Source: Anastatus disparis
Taxonomy: Eukaryota > Arthropoda > Insecta > Hymenoptera > Eupelmidae
Assembly: GCA_017163975.1 (NCBI GenBank)
Contig: JAFFSR010000239.1
Coordinates: 6,076,001 to 6,140,000 of the forward strand
Direction of reading: 5' to 3'
Length of the DNA: 64,000 nucleotides
In this document: positions 24,801 through 36,300 of the stretch, piece after piece
Layout of the letters: each line of letters opens with the position of its first letter
How positions within the stretch are numbered: position 1 is the stretch's first letter
Translations under genes and position numbers: made by a program
Notes under the pieces: generated by a model
Seen by the model: the letters and a program-made list of their open reading frames with translations, nothing else
Databases searched by the model: none
What the model was told of the DNA's origin: nothing

Positions 24801-27800
24801 TTAGTTTCATATTGGCATTTATAAAGATTTCCATTACAATGGTAATTCAAATAGTACTTTTTGATACTAGTGTGTTAAATTATGTATTTATGTACACTGA
24901 GAAAAAACAATCATTGAATCAATGAAATGATATAATGATCAACTAGAATAGATGGATATTTGAACTAATATTCGTTATTATTACGTTTCATGCTCTTAGA
25001 ATGGACTCTTCTTCAAGCAACCCACGTGCAATTATCGTTTCAAGTCTATATCTAATTAAATCGATATAACTTTGTATCTGAAAATGATTCTATCAATTTT
25101 TCAAAATAGATAAATATAATGACAAAACTCTTGTTTAATGGAAAATTGATTTAATCATGATGAAATATAATTTTAATATAATTCATATCAAATAATGATT
25201 CAATCAATACTATGTATGATCTTTATTAAAATATAAATTTGAATTTCTAAGAAAATGTTATTGTTAATCCTTTTAATTAGTATTTTTTTAATAATATTAT
25301 TGAATTTAAAAAAAAAATTTTTTATTTTCAACTTAACATTCTAAAGAGATAAATTTCTAATTTTTATACAACTATTTTTCAATTGCCTAATATTGTTTCG
25401 AAATACTACAAGCGACTTGAACGTTGAAGTTAAAAAAAGACTTTAATACAAAGATAATTTGTCTGTTTATCATTAAAAAATGTGTACTCTTTATTACGTC
25501 GATAATAATTTGTTTATCATAAAAAAATGTGTTTTAATTTGTTTATCATTAATTTATTTATAAAATATATCCATTGTAATATAATTTTTTTTCCTTATAT
25601 TTTTTAAAATTTAATTGAACAGATTTAACTGTTACATAAAATTGAAAGTTATTAAGAAATTATTGATAAAATAATGTTAATGAAATTGACGATATCCCTA
25701 TTTAAAATTAAGTGATGATTGACAAAATTAAACAATTAAAAAACTATTAATATTCTACTACTTCTTCTTATAAAAATCAAAATTCCTGCATTCACAATTC
25801 TGCACATTCCTGGAAAATATCCATATCCATTGATATACATATCCAAATTATCATGGAATCAACATAAACCAAAAATTGACTGGCTGTAAAACTCTCTGAA
25901 AAAAAGCTAATAACAATAAACACATACTATGCACATGTGTTACGCGATAGGTAAAACTCCAGGCGCGTCTAGCATAAACTCGCTGTGCATATACATATAA
26001 CAAGGCGATCTAAAAGTAGAGAGGCAAGATAGTTTCATCGAAAGTAGTAGGTATAGAATAACGTAAGGCCAAAGGAGTTAAGACAGCAAGTTTTCCTTTT
26101 CGCCTTTAGAATTTACACCCTCCCCCTATACACCGAAACTAAACTTTCCTCCACCCTCGCACGTTCCCCTGTAGAAACGCGTTAAAGCTTGCCAAGCGCT
26201 TGCAATAGGTATACATGTAAGGAGAAAGAGAGGAGGAAGAAGAGAAGAGTCCTGATGAGAAGGTGTTGTATGTATATATATATATATATATAGCAAAGCT
26301 TTCGATGTTGCACGATTAACCTATTTTATGCGCGCCAGACGACGCGCATGGGTTGTATGTATATATATATATATATATATATATTTTCCAGGTCGAACGA
26401 TCCGAACGCTAACGAGCTAAGTTTTAAACAATCCGCTGTTATAGGTCCACCCAAACTGTCGATGAGCTATCGGTATCCCTTTCTCTTTATGTCCCAACAA
26501 TTCTAACCCCCCGAGAAACTTTCAATATGAATCTTTTGCCAAGTGTACTTGTACATTACTATTCTTATTGAACTTTTGCTACAACAGTTTAAACACTGAC
26601 CGAGTCATTTATTTCCTTGAATTGTCAATATTTCTTTTTTGACTTTCTTTTTTACTTCTCTGTTTTTCCAAAGAAAAAGCCATTAATTATGATAAGGGAT
26701 ATAAAATTCGATGTTTCACGAAATTTTTACTTTTTCAAGGTTTTTAATCTGTTTTTGTTTATCTAACTATAAATACTTAATTTTCTATATTTCCAACATT
26801 GAGAGAAATTTTAACTCTTGATTTATGTCTTAATATAGTGATTCGCTTTAATTAAGCTTGAAATCTGTTTTCTTCGAACCCACCCAATCAGTATTTGATT
26901 GAAATAAATAAGCACCAATTGCAAGTAAATATGACCTATCTGATCAAAATAATATTTTTCTCTTTCAAAGAGTAAATTTTTTTATTGATTTAAAAAGAGC
27001 GCACTAAAAGTAGAATGCTCTTTTTGTTTCTATAATTCCTTTTTTCTCAATTAACCTGAACATTGATTAAATAATTATTATAAATTAACATTTGTTGCTC
27101 ATTATATTTCGTTTTATTTTCAACACAGTTTCATTGAATACTAAAATGAACTGTGAACGTGAAAATTTCAATGAATCAAAATAAAGTATGCAAAACAAAG
27201 TAAATAATAGCAATAAAGGGTCATCCATTAATTACGTGATGTAGATTTATACTTTTTTTTTTACTCTCGTCTACCCATTTTCCCTCATGACAAATCGTGA
27301 CACATTTCGAACCCTCCTCCTCTTAATGTTACAAAATAGGTAAGAATATTACTTCACAAAAATAAAAATAAATTTAATGACTTCGTAATAAATAAAAAGG
27401 CTTTTGATAATTTACAGCGTGAAGGTACCTATTGTGAAACGTTTTTAGAATCGGTTGTTTAATGATTTATTCAGGATCTTAAAAGATTCAAAATAGAGTT
27501 ACTAAAATTTTATAATATCCATCAATTCATCCAGAAAAACAAACAGAAGTACTATTATTTTATAATATTCGTCAATCCATCTAGAGAAGTAATCAAATTT
27601 TATATATCTGACAACACCGCAATTTAAAACATTTTATTTCAAAGTTTATTACAGAAAATTTATTTTTGAGCTATATAAAAACTCAAATGTTTAAAATTTC
27701 CGGTAAAACGGTTTAATATGAACTTAAAGTGAAGTTTAAAATGCATTAATTGTCTATTGTTTTACGTTGCTTCCACGTAAAAAATAAATAAAATTCGCAA

Positions 27801-29489
27801 TAATTTTACAATGATGTTGTTTATTCTGATGTAAAGTCTTGCGTATACTTTTGGCCCAAGTAGTTTTCAGTGCAGGAAATCTACGAGTCACAGTATAAAC
27901 AATTTCCAGTAATAATTTTGACTAAAATTTTAAACATTCTTCTCAATTCAAAATCACATTTATTTTTCAAATTGATGTTTTTTTTTAAAGATTATCATAT
28001 TAAAAACATAGTTTGTCAATGATATTATTTTGTTTTGACTTGATACTGTACTGATTTTTACCTTCTTTAATTCAAATATTTTTCCTAAAGTGCATGCTTT
28101 ATCTGCAAACATAAAACTCAAAAAAGGTCCCGCATACAATCTTAAGCAGGTGCATCATATTATTTTATGTCATTACACAATTGTATCAAAGTATCTCTTT
28201 TAGAAATATGAGAAATATTTTTGTCATCAACTGAATTTTATGACTGCTTAACTGTATATTTGAAGATTTGACATCAAGTGATATATATTTCTCTAACTCT
28301 TCCTATAGACTTCATCGTAAAACATCCAACATATTTTTTCCAATCCCTTATCATGTCACGTTATTTATAGATAACTTTTTAATAAATTAATTTGATTCAC
28401 TAGCTTTTTAATTTGTTCGTGCATAAAATTTTCAATATTAAAACGAAAATATCAACGTTTAATATAAAAATATGAAATATTTCTTACACCTATGATTTAT
28501 AATTAGTTTTGTAAGTATTTTCTCTGACAATACCCAAGGGAAACTAAGGAGGTGAGTGTCACCTGAGAGAGATTGATAGATTGTTTAGTAACTTGTTAAT
28601 GAACCCTACATAGCAATGTTAACATTAGTCTTGTATAATATAACTTTAGATATACGTACTACGTATATCTCAAGACTTGTTATATCTGATTTTACCATTA
28701 GGGATGAAACTTAAAGTGCGATTTAGATTTTCATCATCGTTAAAGTTAATTCTACAATAATTAATATACATTTTCTACGATTGCTAATGTAACATTTTAC
28801 TAACTTATATATGAAAATATAAAACAGTTTAAATGTATCCAAATAAAATTTTCTATAGATCAAATTAAATGTTATTTGCAACTGTCAATAATTTTTAAAA
28901 ATTTCATCGTTAGTATAATCTAAGTGCATTAAGACAGTATATTAGGGTATATGATTTATACATGGTTACCGATGTCATGCTTTTTATTAGTTAAAGTGGA
29001 AGGATATGATATAGAGACATTTTTAAAACTTTCGAATTAAGAATTAAAAATTTGGAAAACTGCAATGTCGGTATTTTACATTTTTTAAATTTTAGATTCT
29101 GTTATCTATTTCCTTGATAAATTTCATTTAACTTCTCAATTCATTTGTAAAAAATTAATTAATTGAAAAATTATATAATCTAATATTATATCAAACATAA
29201 AATATATATTTTATTAATATGTTTACAGCAAAAAAAGAAACGATTGATATTACCTAGTGAAGATCCAACTCGTGCCGCATGGATAATTGTTGGAATAATA
29301 ACGACAACGACAATGTCCGTTTTGATTGTATTAATACCAACAGTATTGTATTAGTGAGTATTGCAAATATATTATACGATATTTAATGTTAAAAATTATT
29401 ATTTAATTTAAATAACATTTTCAATTATTATTTTTTTCAGCAAATTTGCCGCTGCGAAGCATACGCAAATTGATACAATTAAAAAATAA
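21882..29489 (+). CDS. Small secretory-pathway membrane protein, 3 exons, 87 aa
   Basis: Exons 21882-21971, 29229-29353 and 29441-29489 join at GT/AG sites in phases 0 and 2 to give an 87-residue protein. Exon 1 (30 aa) is a textbook signal peptide: basic start, a Leu/Val-rich core and a small-residue end (LCVAQ). Exon 2 gives a short Lys/Arg-Pro-Glu-Asp-rich lumenal piece, then a hydrophobic segment from about residue 46 to 73 with a TTTT run in it. Exon 3 adds a short basic tail ending KHTQIDTIKK. The likely form is a type I single-pass membrane protein, or a two-pass one if the signal is not cleaved. Support comes from the Inr/DPE promoter upstream, a phase-consistent 7.26-kb first intron and a polyadenylation signal 19 nt after the stop. 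I do not recognise the family, and extra exons in intron 1 are possible. Confidence 0.7.
21972..29228 (+). other. Intron 1 of the small membrane-protein gene
   Basis: A 7.26-kb AT-rich intron that opens GTATAT and closes TTTACAG. It contains two TA microsatellites (26273-26292 and 26357-26384), both preceded by TTGTATGTA and separated by a GC-richer 60-bp patch. A less AT-rich zone lies at 25,920-26,520. No further exon in frame with both flanking exons was recognised. Confidence 0.5.
26273..26384. repeat. Paired (TA)n microsatellites
   Basis: Two TA runs (26273-26292 and 26357-26384), each introduced by TTGTATGTA. Confidence 0.9.
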
Positions 29490-29507
29490 AAGTAGATGTA
29501 AAATAGC

Positions 29508-29513
29508 AATAAA
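29508..29513 (+). promoter_or_regulatory. Polyadenylation signal AATAAA
   Basis: A canonical AATAAA 19 nt downstream of the TAA stop of the small membrane-protein gene. Confidence 0.6.
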
Positions 29514-29969
29514 GAAAATCATCCAGTGATTATTAATTTTAAATACCAATTATATTGGAATAATATATGTATATAATATATAAAATACTTTTATTTTTCT
29601 GTTGAGAAAGTAAATTTTAGTTAATGAAGGAAAAATATTGAAGGAAGAGACATGAATTTTTCACTTTGAATTTGTTTACAATAAAAATATATAAATTATG
29701 TGCGCAAAATATTATGTTTGTAAATTATTTTAAAAAATCAATGCATCAAATAAAGTGTATGATAAGACTATAAGTCAGATGGTAACCATTAATCTATCAT
29801 TTGATGGTAACGCAACTACTATAGGCATTTATTACAAGTAGCTAAGTTACCGACAGTTGATAATGTTTCCTATACACCCGCTGAGTTTACTTTTTATTTT
29901 ACTCAATTTCACTGTACTTAAACTAAGCATTTGAGGATTTACAGAAAATAAAATATCATTTTTTACGAT

Positions 29970-30310
29970 TCAAAATTAATATATAGTTGAAAAGATTAAT
30001 TAGCCATTTAAATTAACAATTAAATAAGAAAGTATACGACAATTTCGATATTCCCATTAGATAATAATGTATTGTCATTTAATTATCCCAACCAAGAATT
30101 AAAAGCCACAAGAGAAACACATATTTTAGAGTCAATTCCTGAGCTACTTTTTATCTTTGTCGCGTTTTGCTGACCTAGCGGTCAAGAGGATGAATTACAG
30201 TATCTTATTTTTTTCTTTTTCCTTTATTTTTCTGTTTTCATTCGTATGATTCTTTTTTTTTTATTCCGATTACCGTAATTTTAAGTAGAAAAACATGAAA
30301 AGATTTGTGT
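29970..30310 (-). repeat. Dispersed repeat, copy 2
   Basis: Reverse complement of 15420-15800, alignable end to end with small indels. The conserved centre is at about 30,145-30,215. The two copies lie about 14 kb apart in opposite orientation. Confidence 0.65.
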
Positions 30311-30394
30311 ATAACTGAGACCTAAAATAAATCAATTTTTTTTTTTTTGATAAATACATATTTTATTTTATAATATACAAAACTCGTTTAACAC

Positions 30395-30450
30395 ACAGTG
30401 TTGTCGATATCAATCGGCCAGGATCGAGATCCAGACTTGGGTCTAAGTTC
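30395..30450 (-). mobile_element. Probable degenerate SINE fragment
   Basis: The segment with TATCAATCGGCC and ATCGAGATCCAGACTTGG aligns loosely to the B-box and body of the tRNA-derived SINE near 18.8 kb. The A-box half is missing. Evidence is limited to short matches. Confidence 0.25.
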
Positions 30451-30769
30451 GTACTTACTATCACTAAGTTTGAATTAAAATAAATTAAACAAAAAAATTT
30501 TTTTATATATCAAACTTTATCTACCAAATTCAATGAAAAAACCATTATTAAAACATTTTTCAACAAGCTTCTTTTATTGCAAATAAATATATTTTTTCAC
30601 ACTCAGGGCGTGAAATTCAATTTTTGATGTCTATTCTTAGAGGCTAAAATAGCTCTTTTTTACCCAAGGGCAAAAAAGTAGTTTTCTCATAAGCGTGATT
30701 GATTTTTACCCTATTTCCAATAAGAAATTTACTTTTCGTGTCTTAGAGCTATATACTAAATGGTAGATG

Positions 30770-31105
30770 AATCGATGTATAAATTGTGTAATGGGTACGT
30801 GGTTCAATGAATTCATGGGTGGATTCATGGGGCGATGAAATGACTTAATGGTTCGATGAGCGGCTCGATAAATATGACGATGGGTCGATGAGCGGATAAA
30901 TAATTATGTCGATGGGTCGATAAATGAATATGTCGATAAGTTGATGAATCGATGGGTTGATGGACTGATGGGCTGGATAGATAAATTGGTCGATGTGTTG
31001 ATGGGCGGATAGATAATTTTGTTGATGGGTTGATGGGCGGATAGATGATTTTGTTGATGGATTGATGGGCGGATAGATGAAGTTGTTGATGGGTTGATGG
31101 GCAGA
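30770..31105. repeat. GATGG minisatellite with a 32-bp higher-order unit
   Basis: Degenerate GATG-rich tandem repeats become regular toward the right. From about 30,985 the array repeats every 32 bp with units containing GTTGATGGGTTGATGGGCGG. The open frame on the minus strand (His/Pro/Ser/Thr-rich) is just the repeat translated. Confidence 0.85.
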
Positions 31106-31254
31106 GTCTTACTTTCACATTTTCATTTTGATTTTATGATCTATTAATGACGTTACTTTATGTATTATTAATGAATTTATATTCAATGTAGCTGAATTGG
31201 ACGCCCTTCGTGTATGAAAAAGTAATATGTTATCCACGGAAATAAAGGTATTTT

Positions 31255-31315
31255 TGCGCTCGTCTTTATTGTCGCCCTCACTTCGCTCGGGCATCAAACT
31301 CGACTCGGACAAAAA
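31255..31315. repeat. Fragment of a GCCCGAGCG-type hairpin module
   Basis: CGCCCTCACTTCGCTCGGGC lies between short TTTTTG- and CTCG-containing flanks, matching the centre of the hairpin modules at 20.5 and 36.6-37.8 kb. It is a worn or truncated copy. Confidence 0.5.
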
Positions 31316-31677
31316 TCACCTATTTTACTCCCTTGGTTAACAATGTACTATTTATTTCAAATGTTTTTATTTAATAAATGTTTGAAAACTATTAATTGTC
31401 TAAAAATCTGTCAATTATCATTTAGATATATAAAAAAAATGTATGAATGAAATTACTCTATTTTATTTTACTGGAACAATCTTGATTTTGTATAAAAATT
31501 ACAAACATTCTATTCTATGTACATACATACAGTAAATTTTTCTATCTACGTAATTATTTGTGATTTTTATTATTTGCATAGCAATTTGTATACTTGAAAC
31601 TATTATAAAATATGGCCAATATAAATATAATTTACACTTAAAAAAAGATTTAAATTGATGAATCCTTTGAATGACAA

Positions 31678-33323
31678 TCAAACTTTTTTCTTAAGTATTA
31701 CCGTATTCAAAGATATAACGTAAGAAATAATCGAATAGAAAACCTGAAACAAAAAGAATTTATTTTTATAAAAAGTGAAATATAAAGAATACCATTAAAT
31801 GATTGTGAAAGTAAATAATTTTATTACACTAACCGCTGTATAAAACTTCAATGACAGTGCCGGAAGAAGACTTATACCAATCGCTATTGGTTTTTGACAT
31901 CTTTGCATTGCAATTAGTAATCTCTTTGTAAATGATGAAGGTTTACCGATCCACGATGAATTGTACATTGAGGATGTTAAACGTTCATGCTTAAAAATTT
32001 AATAAAAAATATTAATGTAAGAAATTATACATTCAATTTTTATCAAATACACAGGATTAATAAAAAAAAATTAAAAACGTAATGATTCATTGGTAAGGAA
32101 CTAATAACGTATTACAGAGATTTTGAAATCAATTATTTTTTTTTTAATTTATTTAACGTCGCTGTATTTATGCTGTCATTACGATGTTAATTAGCGACGG
32201 AGGTTATTTCAGTGTGTTTTTGAAAAAAGCACATGTAATATACAGTGTCAATCAGCCACCGAGAGCGAGACTCAAACTAGAGCCCTCGAGATTATGAATC
32301 CATCGCTCTACCGACTGAGCCAATCAGACCTATCGAGACAATTATTTTTGAAAAAGATTAAAAATAATACAATAACTTGTTTTTATAATGAAAAAGTTTA
32401 CCAATCCACTTTTCATCCAAACACATACTCAAACTTTCCTACTAATATTCTCGCATAAAAATAACTGAATAAATATTTACTTTTAATGATCAGCAATTAT
32501 AACATTTTTAAATATTGTACGTGCTTTTACTCTAACTCGTAAGCTTTTACGATTTTTTTTGCATTCAAAACCTGAATAAAAAAAACGCGAAAGATTATCT
32601 ACTCAGTAATTTTATTTACTTTTTCAGTCTACATACGTGATGATTTCCTCGATCAAACAGAGGGTTAATCTTCACGTGTCGTTCATCTGTTTTACATTAA
32701 TTTATTTTGTAATGTTCACCTTTACGCAGTATTATTTGAACTTTATATTTCGTTATAAAAATAATATGCCCGAAATAAAAATGAACAAATTACATAATCA
32801 ATAATACATCTGAATATTTTATAAGCTAACAAAGACTTGTTAAAAGTGTAAAATCATAAATGAATTTCTATTATTATATAGGGATATATCTGGAACTTTT
32901 TAATTTTGAGAAATTGTCTTCACAACAATTGAAAAGTCTATAATACAAGTTTCTGGAGTGGCACACACTTCAATAAGGGCTTAAATTACTCGTTTCAGTG
33001 AGTAGAATATGTAATTAAATTTTGGTATCGATTGAACAATCGTTGTTCACGGTACATAATTTAGATGAAAATTACACTAACATTAAAAATAGTCTAACAG
33101 CTTCCTAAAGAGAGTCACATGTACCAGGGTAGCCTTAAACTGTTCGTTTTACCATATTCATTATGCTCAAAAAATTTGAGAATGATCGAAAGTACGTTAC
33201 TTTTTTGCTTTCTCATAGAGAAAGCATTGTATCGGTAAAAAAAATTTTTTTCTATTTTTTCATCAATTTGTACATATTTGAACTCGGTGAGTCGAAAAAA
33301 GTGGTTTCCAGAAAATGTCTGTA

Positions 33324-33355
<32 letters not shown>

Positions 33356-36300
33356 GATGTATGAATTCAGTTAGTAAACTGTATCTCGAGAACTACTCGA
33401 TGGATTTGCTTCTAATTTTGCATGGAATTTAGTTTTGTGACTAACTTGCTGGGAAGCTATTGATAATTTGGTTCTTCCAGCGTAGTTTTCATTTTAAAGT
33501 TTAAAAAAAAAAAAAAAAAAAATTCGATTTTTCGTTTTTTGGTTTTTTTTTGTTTACTACTCGATGAATTTGCTTCAAAATTTGCATGGAATTTATTTCT
33601 GATTGCCCGGATAAAATAAATTTTTAAAAACTGATTTTCTTAGCTCAGTTTTAATTTTAGAGCATTTTGAAATTTTTGAAAAAAATGTTTCTATTTATTA
33701 AGCCAATAAAATCTTAAAAACTACTCGATGGATTTACTTCAAATTTTCCATACAATTCAATTTTTTGATGAACTGGTGCGGAAGCTATTGGGAATTGGTT
33801 TTCTTAGCGCAGTTTTTTTTTAGAATCATTTTAAGAATTTTTAAAAATTTCGATTTTTCATTTTTTTTGTATTTTACGTAAACTACTCGAAGAATTTGTT
33901 CGAAAATTTGCATGGAACTTTATTTCGACTGCCAAAATTATTAAAAATTTTGTAAACTAATTTTCTTAGCGCACTTTTAACTTTAGAGCATTTTTAAAAT
34001 TTTTTAAAAAATTTTTATTTTTAATTTTTTTCTATTTTACGAAAACCATTCGATTGATTTGCTCCAAAATTTGTATGCAATTAATTCGCTACTATCTGAA
34101 GAAAACAAGCTTTGGAATACTAATTTTCTCAGCGCAGTTTTAATTTTAGAGCACTTTGAAAATTTTCTAAAAATTTTTATTTTTCATTTATTTTCTTTTT
34201 TGCGTTAACCATACTATAAATTTTCTCCAAAATTTTCATACAATTAATTTGCTATTGTCTGAAAAAAATAAGCTTTTGGAAACTAATTTTCTTAGAGTGG
34301 TTACAATTTTAGAGAATTTTAAAGGTTTAAAAAAAAATTTTGATTCTTCTTTTCTTATTTTTTTTTATTCTACGTAAAGTACTCGATAGATTTGTTCTAA
34401 AAATTACAGGGAAATTATTTGCGACTGCCAAAAGAAGGGAAATTTTCAAAAATTGATTTTCATAGAGTAGTTTTAATTTTAGAGCATTTTTAGAATTTTA
34501 AAAAAGAAATTTTGAAAAAAAAATGTTATTTATTTAACCAGTTAGATCTCGAAAATTACTCGATGGATTTGCTTCAAATTTTGTATACCATCTATGTTTT
34601 TGTATAACTAGACGGGAAGCTATTAAAAATTGCTATTCATAGAGTAGTTTTTTTCATAGAGCCATAAACATGAACTGTATTTATATATAAATATGATTGC
34701 ATTTTATAAAGATTAGAATTTTTGTTGTCATCATTCTTTTTACTACTACATTATATCATTTTTTCAATAGAACAAATTTTTTTGTATTAATTGATGATTT
34801 AAAATAAATTATAAATGTTGAAAAAGCAAAAAGCTAGCATATATGTTCGAAATTTATAAAGTACAATATGAGTAAATATTAATGTTAGACAATTTTTTAA
34901 TATTAAAATTACATTTAAATAAATAAAAAAAAATTAATGAAACTCAAAACACTCTATGAGAAAGCATTCCGCCAAAGCACTTGACAGCGTTTTTATAGCT
35001 CAAGAAACACACGTAGAAAAATATGAAAAAGTATCATTTTTTATGTATAAAATTATATACCGTGAACAACGTTTGTTCAATCGATACCAAAATTTAATTA
35101 CATATTCTACTTACAGAAACGAGTAATTTAAGCCCTTATTGAAGTGTGTGCCACTCCAGAAACTTGTATTATAGACTTTTCAATTGTTGTGAAGACAATT
35201 TCTCAAAATTAAAAAGTTCCAGATATATCCCTATATATATAAAGAACGTCAATGATTATACATATCAATTTCTCAGGTGTTTCAAGTTAAATAATCTTGA
35301 ACAAATAAAATTGACTTTTATTATAACGACAGATAAATTGGCACTTGAAACTATTGACGCTCATCTTAAACATAATTATCATTGAACTTTTATAAGTTAT
35401 AAATAATTCAATTGTCTTATTGATTATATGATTTGTGAAATCTTATGAATTTATCAACCTTATCGTAAATAGAACGGTTCAAATAATATTTATGTTATGT
35501 TGACATTTAATAGTAGATTCCATTTCTCTGTCATCAATTATTACAATGAGTAATAATAAATTCAAAAATTATGCTTAACTTTTATGTTATAACAGTAGGG
35601 TATGAGTCCCAGTTACTGTACATTATTCTGAACATTATTCTGTGCTTTTCATTTAAATACATGTAAAACACAGAATTTGGTTCAAGCACAGTAACCGGGA
35701 CACATACTCTAGTCCAAATTTTGAAAATTTAATTTAATTTATGACATTTAACTTGATTTATTTTATCTTAAATCTATTATTTTTTTTTTAATTTTAAGAT
35801 TAAGCTTTTTATAATTACATACTCATTGTTGTTCCATATCTATTCTGACATCACAATAGAATTTACTTTTGATTAAAAAATAAAATCTGTTCAATGCATA
35901 TTTATTTGATCGATGTAGCGTTAATGTCAAATTGATTTCATAAAGAAATAAGATATTCTTTTTAATCTCTGGCAGATTATTTTTTAGAATATTTTTGGAT
36001 CAAGAAAAATTCTGTTGTGTACCAAATTTTTTCTGATTAATTCAAGAGTTACAGCACAAAGAGATCTGCACTCTTGATTGAAATAGTACATTTCGTAACG
36101 GATATGAAAAGGCTTTATTTACGAAACGAGAAGTTTACGGCCCAAGCCGAAAGTGAGGGTCGTAACGAGTTTCGTAAAAAAGCCTTTTCATACCAGTTGC
36201 GAACCGTATTTTTTGCCATGAGAGCCAAGAAAGAGCAACAAAGTTGCGATTTTAGGTTTAGAATGGCAAAAATATTATTTTTGATATGTTTTAATAATTA

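Larger units (their letters stand above)
29514..31677. other. Region between the membrane-protein gene and the 3' end of the minus-strand OR gene
   Basis: AT-rich, with no additional gene recognised. It holds the second copy of a dispersed repeat, a probable degenerate SINE, a minisatellite and a hairpin-module fragment, all listed separately. Confidence 0.5.
32875..35237. mobile_element. Long-TIR DNA element with internal repeat array
   Basis: About 190 bp at the left (from TATATAGGGATATATCTGG) recur inverted at the right (ending CCAGATATATCCCTATATA), with a few mismatches. The 2.36-kb element lies in intron 4 of the minus-strand odorant receptor. TA-rich flanks prevent a firm call of the target duplication (TA or TATA possible). 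There is no transposase ORF; the interior holds a GT microsatellite and eight degenerate repeats. It is most likely a non-autonomous cut-and-paste element. Confidence 0.75.

Noticed and set aside
30825..31118. 97-codon His/Pro/Ser/Thr-rich minus-strand frame
   Set aside because: It is the translation of a GATGG minisatellite and not a gene.
35146..35385. 79-codon plus-strand frame
   Set aside because: Its first third lies in the right terminal inverted repeat of the 32.9-35.2 kb element, and it starts and ends without gene signals.
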